From: Candidatus Aerophobota bacterium
GTDB taxonomy: Bacteria; Aerophobota; Aerophobia; Aerophobales; JAGGXI01
Direction: 5' to 3'
Length of the DNA stretch: 12,357 nucleotides
NCBI GenBank assembly: GCA_021163155.1
Contig: JAGGXI010000116.1
Span: forward strand, 1-12,357
The stretch's first letter is position 1; each line of letters starts with the position of its first letter. A program made the translations under genes and the position numbers. Below are positions 1 to 6,019 of this stretch, piece by piece. Below the pieces are notes generated by a model. That model was not told where the DNA came from. It did not search any database and saw nothing but the letters and a program-made list of their open reading frames with translations.

Positions 1-1
1 C

Positions 2-283
2 CTTCTCTATCTCTTTTTTCTGGGTTTTAGCACTAAAGAAAACTACTGGGATATTCTTTGTTGCTTTATCCTGCTTAAGGTTTTTTATTACCTCGTATCC
101 ATCCATATCCGGCATCATCACATCCAGAATTATTAAATCAATTTTATTTTCTTTAGCCTTCCTAATCCCTTCCTTTCCTCTAAAAGTAGTTGTTACCTTA
201 TAGCCGGCTCCTTCTAAAACGATCTTAGTTAGTTTACTTATATCAATGTCGTCGTCGATAAGAAGAATTGTTTTTGAATTCAC
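2..283 (-). CDS. response regulator, receiver (REC) domain, partial (3' end outside window)
   Basis: Read on the minus strand, this is the first 94 codons of a CheY-like receiver domain that runs off the left edge. It shows the acidic triad ILLIDDD (residues 6-12), the phospho-acceptor D54 in IILDVMMPDMDGYE, and the conserved Ser/Lys pair in FFSAK (S84, K86). These residues form the Mg-binding and phosphorylation site of two-component receivers, so the protein should accept phosphate from a sensor kinase. The output domain and kinase are not visible, so a stand-alone CheY type and a DNA-binding regulator are both possible. The start chosen is GTG at 283-281, which gives the normal REC N-terminus; no strong Shine-Dalgarno precedes it. 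It is transcribed divergently from the HIT operon. The fold is certain, the target unknown. Confidence 0.9.
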   Translation of the reverse strand, partial: MNSKTILLIDDDIDISKLTKIVLEGAGYKVTTTFRGKEGIRKAKENKIDLIILDVMMPDMDGYEVIKNLKQDKATKNIPVVFFSAKTQKKEIEK

Positions 284-468
284 TATTTGTCTTTTGGATG
301 CTGCAATTTTTATTCTTGATTTGGTAAATTAAATAATGTTTACTGGGTTATTTTGGAATAACTATTATATCTCTATTTTGATTATCGGCATAGTAAAGAA
401 AAAACTTTAAGTTATGCAGAAAAGCGAAAATAGAATTAGAGGCTTATAAGTTATGAGCTATTTTTAAT

Positions 469-496
469 TTGACAAAAGGGTAGAATTCACTAAACT
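469..496 (+). promoter_or_regulatory. candidate sigma-70-type promoter for the HIT-nadE-mnmG operon
   Basis: A perfect TTGACA (469-474) is followed after 16 nt by TAAACT (491-496, 4 of 6 to the -10 consensus). It would start transcription near 503, giving a very short leader before the Shine-Dalgarno at 509-514. It lies in the divergent spacer between the response regulator and the HIT gene. This is a pattern match only. Confidence 0.45.
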
Positions 497-508
497 AAAG
501 ATAGAGAT

Positions 509-514
509 GGGAGG
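509..514 (+). promoter_or_regulatory. ribosome binding site deciding the HIT start
   Basis: GGGAGG lies 7 nt before the ATG at 522. The upstream in-frame ATG at 507 overlaps this site and has no Shine-Dalgarno of its own, so 522 is the better start. Confidence 0.8.
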
Positions 515-521
515 TTTTATT

Positions 522-995
522 ATGGAAAGATTATGGGCTCCATGGAGGATTGAATATATTATGGGAGAGAAGAATAAAGAATGTATCTTTTGTCAGAAAT
601 CTAAAGAGCATAAGGATGAGGAGAACTATATTCTTTTAAGAGGGAAGAAGTGTATGGCAATACTTAACATATTTCCTTATAACAACGGACATCTGATGAT
701 AGCTCCCTATAGGCATATCGGGAGTATTGAAAAACTGAGCAGGGAAGAATCTGAGGAATTAATGAATGTTCTCACTCAAATGGTAAAATTACTTAAAAAA
801 GTTTTGCATCCAACGGGATTTAATATAGGAATGAATTTAGGGAAAGTAGCCGGAGCAGGGATAGCAGGTCATTTACATATTCATATTGTCCCCAGATGGA
901 GAGGAGATAGCAATTTTATGCCCATTATATCAGAAACAAAGGTAATCTCAGAATACCTTCAAAAGACCTATCAAAAATTAAAGGAAAATTTATAA
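522..995 (+). CDS. HIT-family nucleotide-binding protein (Ap4A phosphorylase/hydrolase-like)
   Basis: The 157-aa protein carries the histidine triad HLHIHIV (H117, H119, H121) followed by PRW, the catalytic signature of HIT nucleotidyl hydrolases/transferases. The N-terminus MERLWAPWRIEYI and the CIFC pair (C21, C24, a probable half zinc site) are typical of the bacterial branch related to Ap4A phosphorylases. Such enzymes act on dinucleoside polyphosphates or nucleoside phosphoramidates; the exact substrate cannot be read from sequence. The start at 522 is set by GGGAGG. The gene is first in a tight operon, 3 nt before nadE, which fits a role in adenylate/NAD nucleotide turnover, though that link is inferred. 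It is full length and cytosolic. Confidence 0.9.
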   Translation: MERLWAPWRIEYIMGEKNKECIFCQKSKEHKDEENYILLRGKKCMAILNIFPYNNGHLMIAPYRHIGSIEKLSREESEELMNVLTQMVKLLKKVLHPTGFNIGMNLGKVAGAGIAGHLHIHIVPRWRGDSNFMPIISETKVISEYLQKTYQKLKENL

Positions 996-998
996 AAT

Positions 999-1730
999 AT
1001 GGAGATAATAAAAGAGATATCAGATTGGATTAAGCACAAGGTTGAAGAAGCAAAAGCAGAGGGTATAGTAGTTGGGCTTAGCGGAGGCCTCGATTCCTCA
1101 GTTGTAGCTTGCCTGGCTGAAAAGTCTTTAGGAAATAGTAAGGTATTAGGATTAATAATGCCCTGTCATAATAATTCTTTAGATGAGGAGCATGCTTATC
1201 TTATTGCTCGTAAGTTAAATATCAAGGTAGAGCGAGTAGCACTAAATACTGTTTATGATAAATTTTTAGAAATCCTCCCTTCGGGTAAGGATATGGCTAT
1301 AGCAAATATAAAGCCAAGATTGCGTATGATTACCCTATACTATTTTGCCAATAATTTAAATTATTTAGTGCTTGGCACAGGTAATAAAAGCGAAATTCTT
1401 ATCGGTTACTTTACCAAATATGGAGACGGAGGATGCGATATTTTGCCTCTTGGGGAATTATTAAAGAGCGAGGTAAGAGAATTAGCCAAAGAACTGAAAA
1501 TTCCAGAGGAGATAATTAAGAAACCTCCCAGCGCAGGCTTATGGGAAGGACAAACGGACGAAGGAGAAATAGGTCTTAGCTATAGAGATTTAGATAGACT
1601 GCTTTTAGCGATAGAATCTGGAGAGTTTGAGGAGGTAAACTTTTTACCGAAAGAAACGGTAGATAAAGTGAGAAGATTGGTTGAGAGCTCTAAACATAAA
1701 AGAGCTTCTGCTCCTATATTTAAAAGATAA
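999..1730 (+). CDS. nadE: NH3-dependent NAD+ synthetase
   Basis: This 243-aa enzyme amidates nicotinic acid adenine dinucleotide to NAD+ using ATP, the last step of NAD synthesis. The N-type ATP-pyrophosphatase P-loop is SGGLDSS (28-34). Other family motifs are GTGNKSE (126-132), the loop at 137-145 with GDGG, and PPSAGLWEGQTDE (176-188), which contacts the deamido-NAD. There is no glutaminase (nitrilase) domain, and the length fits the short class that uses free ammonia. The ATG at 999 begins 3 nt after the HIT stop. An AGGA at 982-985 is rather far upstream (13 nt), so translation may be coupled to the HIT gene. Intact and cytosolic, with no anomalies. Confidence 0.96.
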   Translation: MEIIKEISDWIKHKVEEAKAEGIVVGLSGGLDSSVVACLAEKSLGNSKVLGLIMPCHNNSLDEEHAYLIARKLNIKVERVALNTVYDKFLEILPSGKDMAIANIKPRLRMITLYYFANNLNYLVLGTGNKSEILIGYFTKYGDGGCDILPLGELLKSEVRELAKELKIPEEIIKKPPSAGLWEGQTDEGEIGLSYRDLDRLLLAIESGEFEEVNFLPKETVDKVRRLVESSKHKRASAPIFKR

Positions 1731-1733
1731 ATT

Positions 1734-1740
1734 AGAAGGA
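1734..1740 (+). promoter_or_regulatory. ribosome binding site supporting the TTG start of mnmG
   Basis: AGAAGGA lies 8 nt before the TTG at 1749. No ATG or GTG in frame gives the normal MnmG N-terminus ahead of the FAD motif, so TTG is accepted. Confidence 0.7.
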
Positions 1741-1748
1741 TTTATTCA

Positions 1749-3623
1749 TTGATCTATCCTCAAAAATACGATGTTATTGTGGTAGGGGGAGGGCATGCTG
1801 GATGTGAAGCAGCATTAGCAGCTAGTAGGATGGGCTGTTTAACTTTGCTTTTAACAATGCATCTGGATAAAATTGCTGTTATGTCCTGTAACCCTGCTAT
1901 TGGGGGCTTAGCTAAGGGACAGTTGGTAAAAGAGATAGATGCTATGGGTGGAGAAATGGGAAAAGCGATTGATAAAGCAGGAACTCAATTTCGAATGCTT
2001 AATACAAGCAAAGGACCAGCCGTTCGTTCATCTCGTGCGCAAGCCGATAGAGAAGATTACCGCTTATATATGAAGTTAACCCTTGAATATCAAAAGAACC
2101 TTTTTTTAAGACAGGCTACAGCGAAGAGAGTCTTAAGCAGAAAAGGAGTGGCTTATGGAGTAGAGACAAATATAGGTGAAAAATTCCTGGGTAAAACGGT
2201 AATTTTATGTCCAGGAACATTTCTTAATGGTTTAGTTCATATTGGTTTAATTCATTTCCCTTCAGGGAGAATGGGCGAGTTTCCCTCTATAGCTCTTTCT
2301 AAAAATTTAAGTGAGCTAAGATTTAAGATAGGAAGATTTAAAACAGGAACCTGCCCTCGTTTAGATGGCAAGAGTATAAATTTTTCTAAATTAAATTCTC
2401 AATATGGGGATGAACCTCCTATGCCTTTTTCTTTTTCTACCAGAGAGATAGCTCAAGAGCAAATTCCCTCTTATATTACTTATACCAATCCTCGGACTCA
2501 TCAGATTATAAAAGAAAATTTAGATAGATCTCCTCTTTATACAGGTATTATAAAGGGGACAGGGGTCCGTTATTGCCCATCTATAGAAGATAAAATAATG
2601 AAATTTCCTGATAAGAATAGGCATCAGATATTTTTGGAACCCGAGGGAAGACGGACATTTGAATTTTATCCTAATGGATTGGCTACAAGCTTACCTATTG
2701 ATGTTCAAATTAAGATGCTCCATAGCATTGAGGGATTGGAAAATGCTGTTGTGGTTCGCCCTGGATATGGTATTGAACATGACTATGTTGACCCTACTCA
2801 GTTATTTCCTACTCTGGAAACAAAATTAGTAAAGAACCTCTATTTTGCAGGACAAATTAATGGAACCACAGGATATGAAGAAGCTGCTGCTCAAGGGATT
2901 ATGGCTGGAATTAATGCTGCCCTTAAGGTTAAAGGCGCTTCTTCTTTAATATTGGGTCGCTCACAAGCTTATATTGGTGTGTTAATTGATGATTTAGTTA
3001 CCAAAGGTACGCGTGAGCCTTATCGAATGTTCACTTCTCGTGCTGAATATAGACTCCTTCTTAGAGAAGACAACGCAGATTTTCGTTTAAGTGAGATAGG
3101 CTATAATTTGGGTTTAGTAGAAAAAGAGAAGTATGAAGGAGTTCTTTTGAAAAAGAAAAAAGTTGAGAAGGAACTATTAAGATTAAGAAAAATTAAAGTT
3201 ACTCCCACAGACTCTATTAATAAGATTCTTAAGAAATGTGGAGCAGCATCTCTTGGGAAGCCCTCTACTCTGGAAGGGGTTTTACGCAGACCAGAGATTA
3301 GCTATGAGAAGCTGAAATATATTTATAAACCTGAAGAGGAGATTTCTCCACAGGAAGCATTTGAGGTAGAAGTAGAGGTGAAATATCGAGGGTATATTAA
3401 GCGTCAACAAAAAGAGGTAGAAAAATTGGAGAGAATGGAAAAAATGGAAATTCCTCCAGATTTTGATTTTTTAAAAGTTCCCAGCTTATCATTTGAGGTA
3501 AAGGAGAAACTAAATAAATTTAAACCTCTTTCCCTTGGTCAAGCTTTTCGTATTTCAGGAATTACCCCCGCAGCTATCTCTATTTTAATGATTTATTTAA
3601 AAAAACTTAAGGAAGACAAATGA
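1749..3623 (+). CDS. mnmG: tRNA uridine-5-carboxymethylaminomethyl modification enzyme MnmG (GidA)
   Basis: The 624-aa length is normal for MnmG, the FAD-dependent subunit that with MnmE installs (carboxymethyl)aminomethyl groups at U34 of tRNAs reading NNA/NNG codons. The Rossmann FAD motif [10 protein letters not shown] is at residues 13-22. The family-specific [20 protein letters not shown] stretch follows near residue 50, and [19 protein letters not shown] lies near residue 367. The C-terminal helical region that contacts MnmE is complete, ending in the conserved [11 protein letters not shown]. It starts at TTG with a good Shine-Dalgarno, 18 nt after nadE, and overlaps the next gene by 4 nt (ATGA). 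MnmE is not in the window. Intact, no oddities beyond the start codon. Confidence 0.98.
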   Translation: MIYPQKYDVIVVGGGHAGCEAALAASRMGCLTLLLTMHLDKIAVMSCNPAIGGLAKGQLVKEIDAMGGEMGKAIDKAGTQFRMLNTSKGPAVRSSRAQADREDYRLYMKLTLEYQKNLFLRQATAKRVLSRKGVAYGVETNIGEKFLGKTVILCPGTFLNGLVHIGLIHFPSGRMGEFPSIALSKNLSELRFKIGRFKTGTCPRLDGKSINFSKLNSQYGDEPPMPFSFSTREIAQEQIPSYITYTNPRTHQIIKENLDRSPLYTGIIKGTGVRYCPSIEDKIMKFPDKNRHQIFLEPEGRRTFEFYPNGLATSLPIDVQIKMLHSIEGLENAVVVRPGYGIEHDYVDPTQLFPTLETKLVKNLYFAGQINGTTGYEEAAAQGIMAGINAALKVKGASSLILGRSQAYIGVLIDDLVTKGTREPYRMFTSRAEYRLLLREDNADFRLSEIGYNLGLVEKEKYEGVLLKKKKVEKELLRLRKIKVTPTDSINKILKKCGAASLGKPSTLEGVLRRPEISYEKLKYIYKPEEEISPQEAFEVEVEVKYRGYIKRQQKEVEKLERMEKMEIPPDFDFLKVPSLSFEVKEKLNKFKPLSLGQAFRISGITPAAISILMIYLKKLKEDK

Positions 3624-4330
3624 AAACTTTGACCAAACAAACAAGCGAAATAGAAGGAGAAAACTATCAGATGGTAAAAAAGTTTGCCTTGAAATGGGGC
3701 GCTTCTCTGTTTGGAGTGGCTGATATTCTTCCTTTAAAGAAGGAATTTTTTCTCCCAGAAAAATTAATAGAAAATATTACTAGAGGAATCTCCCTTGGTT
3801 TTCGTCTTTCAGATAAGATATTAGAAGGCATTAAGGATAAACCGACTCATCTCTATTATCACCATTATCGACAGGCAAATTTTTTCTTGGATAGATTAGC
3901 TCTTAAAGTTGCCTCTTTTATTCAGGATAAAGGATGGGAATCTTTGCCTATACCTGCTTCTCAAATTATCGATTGGAAGAAACAGAGGGGGCACCTCTCT
4001 CATAAAAAAATTGCTCAAAGAGCAGGGTTGGGATGGTTAGGAAGGAACAATCTTTTAGTTACCCCTGCTTTTGGAGCCAGGGTAAGGCTGGTGAGCATAC
4101 TCACCGATATGCCCCTTCGATGTGATACCCCTATGGAGTATAGCTGTAAAAATTGTAGAAATTGTCTTTCCGTCTGTCCTGCGGAGGCAATTAAGGAAGA
4201 CCCAGGTGAATTTGAACATCTTAAGTGCTTTGAGCAATTAAAACTTTTTAGAAAATTGGGTTACACCAGTCAGTATATATGTGGAATATGCGTTAAGGCT
4301 TGTCAGGAAAAAGCAGGATTAGAGGATTAG
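3620..4330 (+). CDS. short QueG-like (COG1600-type) protein with two 4Fe-4S clusters
   Basis: The 236-aa protein has [12 protein letters not shown] (residues 135-146) and the following [13 protein letters not shown], both characteristic of the epoxyqueuosine-reductase family. A double ferredoxin cysteine set follows: C176, C179, C182, C186-P, then C203, C221, C224, C228, enough for two 4Fe-4S clusters. True QueG reduces epoxyqueuosine at the tRNA wobble base with cobalamin and runs to roughly 350 aa or more. This protein is shorter, lacks the C-terminal HEAT-like extension, and has an [17 protein letters not shown] loop in place of the usual DSAPxxER region. It is therefore a divergent paralogue whose substrate I cannot assign. 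It overlaps mnmG by 4 nt, so it is translationally coupled. Its last codons lie inside an 8-bp tandem repeat. Confidence 0.8.
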   Translation: MKTLTKQTSEIEGENYQMVKKFALKWGASLFGVADILPLKKEFFLPEKLIENITRGISLGFRLSDKILEGIKDKPTHLYYHHYRQANFFLDRLALKVASFIQDKGWESLPIPASQIIDWKKQRGHLSHKKIAQRAGLGWLGRNNLLVTPAFGARVRLVSILTDMPLRCDTPMEYSCKNCRNCLSVCPAEAIKEDPGEFEHLKCFEQLKLFRKLGYTSQYICGICVKACQEKAGLED

Positions 4331-4338
4331 AGGATTAA
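4315..4338 (+). repeat. 8-bp tandem repeat spanning a stop codon
   Basis: AGGATTAG, AGGATTAG and AGGATTAA follow each other at 4315-4322, 4323-4330 and 4331-4338. The TAG stop of the QueG-like gene is the end of the second unit. Because 8 is not a multiple of 3, gain or loss of units would change the C-terminus or the stop position. Confidence 0.85.
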
Positions 4339-4353
4339 GGGGAAAGAGATACC

Positions 4354-4382
4354 GGTAGTCGCGAGGCTCAGAGCCTGCGTAA
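4354..4382 (+). repeat. dispersed palindromic repeat, copy 1
   Basis: The core at 4357-4382 is identical over 26 nt to copy 3 (5939-5964) and nearly identical to copy 2 (5580-5605). It holds the hairpin AGGCT-CAG-AGCCT, extended by CGC/GCG across a bulged G. The copy begins GGTAG like copy 2 but lacks the right half that would close a longer stem. Confidence 0.85.
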
Positions 4383-4487
4383 AAGCAGGATAAAGGGAAA
4401 ACAGTAAGACGTAAAAAGTGAGACGTGAAAGGCAAAGGGAAAAAGCAGGATTAGAGGGAAAAGAAAAACCAAAAAAGAAAAATATTT

Positions 4488-4694
4488 TGTAACTATTCAG
4501 GTACCCTGTACTAACTTTAGCCCAGGATTCGACAATTTATTAAAGCTCTCTACAGGGTAGGGGAGGCTTTAGCCTCCCAATTATCTCTAACTCTTGTTTT
4601 ACAAAGGGCGATTAGCCTCACCCCTACACACTAAACAGCCAATTAGCCCCAGGTTTATTTGTATTACTATAATTGAACAAACTGAATAGTTACA
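4488..4694. mobile_element. MITE-like non-autonomous element, 207 bp
   Basis: Perfect 13-bp terminal inverted repeats, TGTAACTATTCAG (4488-4500) and CTGAATAGTTACA (4682-4694), enclose noncoding DNA. Each end is flanked by the same 6 nt, ATATTT (4482-4487 and 4695-4700), a possible target-site duplication. The boundary is slightly ambiguous because the flanks are AT-rich and partly palindromic. Inside are a 9-bp inverted pair TACCCTGTA/TACAGGGTA (4502-4510, 4551-4559) and a perfect hairpin GGGAGGCT-TT-AGCCTCCC (4561-4578). There is no transposase, so a parent element elsewhere would have had to mobilise it. I do not recognise the IS family. Confidence 0.65.
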
Positions 4695-4872
4695 ATATTT
4701 TTTGTTCCTAAAAAGTTTTGGAAAACTTAACTTTTGTGAAAATTAGACTCAGAGTGATACTCCTAGAATAAGCTTGATGATTATTATTCAAATTGCCGAA
4801 TCCAGGTTAAAATAGAGGTTTATGGCTTTTTAAATCAATACTTTTCTGAACTATTAAAAAATAATTTATATT

Positions 4873-4877
4873 GGAGG
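4873..4877 (+). promoter_or_regulatory. ribosome binding site deciding a GTG start
   Basis: GGAGG sits 5 nt before GTG 4883, in frame with the membrane protein. The ATG at 4881 is out of frame, and an in-frame TTG at 4871 overlaps the site itself. Confidence 0.75.
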
Positions 4878-4882
4878 TTAAT

Positions 4883-5512
4883 GTGTTTTTTCTTCCTTTA
4901 TCTTTTCTTCTTCTAATTATTTTTATTTTGCTTTTACCGGTTCTTTTTTTTCTGATTCAAATTGGAATAATAGGAGCTGCTTTTGCAAAGTTAGGTTTAT
5001 CTCCTAAAACAGCTTTTCTCATTCTTATTTTTTCTTTGCTGGGAAGTATGATAAATATTCCTATTGTCAGAAGAGGGGTATACGGAGATTGGATTTCCCC
5101 CTTTTCCTTTGGGGAAGGACAGGCGATATGTGTAAATCTTGGAGGAGCTATTATCCCTCTCCTTCTATGCATCTACCTTTTCCCTAAAGTCCCTCTTAAA
5201 ACTACTGTTATAGTTACTCTTATTATGATAGTAGTATCAAAACTTTTAACAAGAGTTGTTCCTGGTGTTGGGTTTACTATTCCTGCACTTATTCCTCCTC
5301 TTATTGCTGCATTTCTTGCTATAATTTTAAGTTCTAAAAATCCCGCTTCTGTAGCCTATATATCTGGGGTTTTGGGAATATTGATCGGCTCGGATTTATT
5401 AAATCTTTACCAACTACAGGCTGTAGGAGCTCCTATGATAAGCATAGGGGGAGCTGGAGTCTATGATGGAATATTTCTGGTGGGGATTATTTCCGCTCTT
5501 TTAACTTTTTGA
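4883..5512 (+). CDS. DUF1614-type integral membrane protein
   Basis: The protein is 209 aa and almost wholly hydrophobic, with about seven membrane segments (roughly residues 4-30, 44-60, 82-100, 106-120, 134-150, 157-170 and 192-208). Motifs that I recall from the DUF1614/COG4089 family are present: AFAKLGLSPKTAF (33-45), SLLGSMINIP (51-60), VNLGGAIIPLLL (84-95), VPGVGF (126-131), IGSDLLNLY (168-176) and GGAGVYDGIFL (189-199). No function is established for the family to my knowledge. D171 and D195 are acidic residues in otherwise apolar segments and may be functionally important (inference). The GTG start follows GGAGG. It stands alone after a 540-bp repeat-rich spacer and is followed at once by a repeat also found after the next gene. 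Confidence 0.8.
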   Translation: MFFLPLSFLLLIIFILLLPVLFFLIQIGIIGAAFAKLGLSPKTAFLILIFSLLGSMINIPIVRRGVYGDWISPFSFGEGQAICVNLGGAIIPLLLCIYLFPKVPLKTTVIVTLIMIVVSKLLTRVVPGVGFTIPALIPPLIAAFLAIILSSKNPASVAYISGVLGILIGSDLLNLYQLQAVGAPMISIGGAGVYDGIFLVGIISALLTF

Positions 5513-5515
5513 AAA

Positions 5516-5535
5516 CTAACTTTTGCATAAATAAT
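5516..5535 (+). repeat. 20-nt post-stop repeat, copy 1
   Basis: CTAACTTTTGCATAAATAAT begins 3 nt after the DUF1614 stop and matches 19 of 20 bases of 5915-5934, which begins just after the nfu stop. In both places the palindromic repeat follows downstream. A shorter related stretch, TTAACTTTTG, occurs at 4727-4736. Confidence 0.7.
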
Positions 5536-5539
5536 TGAT

Positions 5540-5575
5540 ATTCACAAGACTTAGAGCCTACGTTTTGTTGTGAAT
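5540..5575. repeat. inverted repeat enclosing a diverged repeat core
   Basis: ATTCACAA (5540-5547) and TTGTGAAT (5568-5575) are perfect 8-bp inverted arms. The enclosed TTAGAGCCTACG (5551-5562) resembles TCAGAGCCTGCG of the adjacent palindromic repeat, suggesting an older, diverged unit beside copy 2. Confidence 0.55.
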
Positions 5576-5576
5576 C

Positions 5577-5632
5577 GGTAGCCGCGAGGCTCAGAGCCTG
5601 CGCTTATACGCAACTTAAAAGTTGCGGCTACC
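5577..5632. repeat. dispersed palindromic repeat, copy 2 (full length, cloverleaf-capable)
   Basis: Perfect 9-bp outer arms GGTAGCCGC (5577-5585) and GCGGCTACC (5624-5632) enclose three short inverted repeats in series: AGGCT-CAG-AGCCT, TGCG-CTTATA-CGCA and CAACTT-AA-AAGTTG. A cloverleaf-like fold is therefore possible at the DNA or RNA level; some arms share bases, so not all can be fully formed together. It is not a tRNA: there is no CCA end, T-loop or anticodon arm of standard length. The left half matches copies 1 and 3. It lies between the DUF1614 and nfu genes. Confidence 0.8.
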
Positions 5633-5685
5633 AATTATAAAAAGAGACAAAAATTTACTCAATTATTAATTAAGGAGAAGAAAAA

Positions 5686-5913
5686 ATGTTGCGGGAAAAA
5701 GTTGAAAAAGTTATTGATGAAAAGATAAGACCGATTTTAATCAGAGACGGAGGAAATATAGATTTAGTTGAAACAACAGAAGATGGCATAGTTAAAGTAA
5801 GGTTAATAGGTGCTTGTGGAGGTTGCCCTTTTGCAAAGCTTACTTTACTTAATGTAGTTACAAAAGCTATTACGTCTTCTCTTCCCGAGGTTACAAAAGT
5901 GGAAGCTTTATAA
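5686..5913 (+). CDS. NifU C-terminal domain (Nfu-type) Fe-S cluster scaffold/carrier
   Basis: At 75 aa this is a stand-alone NifU-C domain, the usual size for minimal Nfu proteins. The motif IGACGGCPFAKLTL (residues 41-54) supplies C44 and C47, which bind a 4Fe-4S cluster at a dimer interface. The conserved DGGNIDLV precedes it (21-28). Such proteins deliver clusters to apo-enzymes; nearby clients in this window would be the QueG-like protein and the radical-SAM activase (inference). The ATG at 5686 follows AAGGAG (5672-5677) by 8 nt. Repeats flank it on both sides. Complete. Confidence 0.92.
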   Translation: MLREKVEKVIDEKIRPILIRDGGNIDLVETTEDGIVKVRLIGACGGCPFAKLTLLNVVTKAITSSLPEVTKVEAL

Positions 5914-5914
5914 G

Positions 5915-5964
5915 CTAACTTTTGCATTAATAATCAGCAGTCGCGAGGCTCAGAGCCTGCGTAA
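5915..5964 (+). repeat. post-stop repeat plus dispersed palindromic repeat, copy 3
   Basis: CTAACTTTTGCATTAATAAT (5915-5934) starts one base after the nfu stop. Four bases later comes the 26-nt core (5939-5964), identical to copy 1 at 4357-4382. Compared with the DUF1614-nfu spacer, the intervening inverted repeat and the right half of copy 2 are missing. Confidence 0.85.
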
Positions 5965-6019
5965 CCTAAACTCTGGGATGTTTACTATCTAACGGAGTAA
6001 ATAAAAAGGAGAGAGCATT

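Larger units (their letters stand above)
4306..4457 (+). repeat. purine-rich direct repeats (20-nt unit)
   Basis: GGAAAAAGCAGGATTAGAGG occurs exactly at 4306-4325, inside the last codons of the QueG-like gene, and again at 4438-4457. A degenerate version (AAAAGCAGGATAAAGGG) lies at 4381-4397. Between them, GTAAGACGTAAAAA (4404-4417) and GTGAGACGTGAAAG (4418-4431) form an imperfect 14-nt tandem pair. The plus strand here is almost entirely purine. Confidence 0.75.
4331..4870. other. 540-bp gene-free, repeat-rich spacer
   Basis: I find no coding potential on either strand. From left to right it contains the last tandem unit (to 4338), one copy of the dispersed palindromic repeat (4354-4382), purine-rich direct repeats (4380-4477), a MITE-like element (4488-4694) and a perfect inverted repeat AAGTTTT-GG-AAAACTT (4713-4728). 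The remaining AT-rich leader before the DUF1614 gene has no promoter I can assign with confidence. Confidence 0.8.

Noticed and set aside
364-392. Minus-strand promoter for the response regulator (TATAAT complement at 364-369)
   Set aside because: No acceptable -35 box is found at 16-18 nt, and the spacer is too AT-rich to trust one hexamer.
507-521. ATG 507 as start of the HIT protein
   Set aside because: It overlaps the GGGAGG that serves ATG 522, has no ribosome site itself, and adds MGGFI before the conserved MERLWAPWR.
4561-4590. Rho-independent terminator after the mnmG operon
   Set aside because: The hairpin is strong but is followed by AATTATCTCTAAC rather than a T-run, and it sits inside the MITE-like element 230 nt past the stop.
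4871-4882. TTG 4871 or ATG 4881 as start of the DUF1614 protein
   Set aside because: TTG 4871 overlaps the Shine-Dalgarno, and ATG 4881 is out of frame. GTG 4883 has the correct spacing.
4883-5512. DUF1614 protein as a presenilin-type intramembrane aspartyl protease
   Set aside because: It has two membrane Asp residues, but the YD and GxGD motifs are not in the required order or form.
5577-5632. Cloverleaf as a tRNA or tRNA-like gene
   Set aside because: At 56 nt it is too short. It has no 7-bp acceptor/12-bp elbow layout, no T-loop consensus and no anticodon loop of 7 nt.
4357-5964. Three copies of a 26-nt repeat as a possible CRISPR array
   Set aside because: The copies are about 1.2 kb and 0.36 kb apart with genes between them, have no regular spacers, and no cas genes are near.
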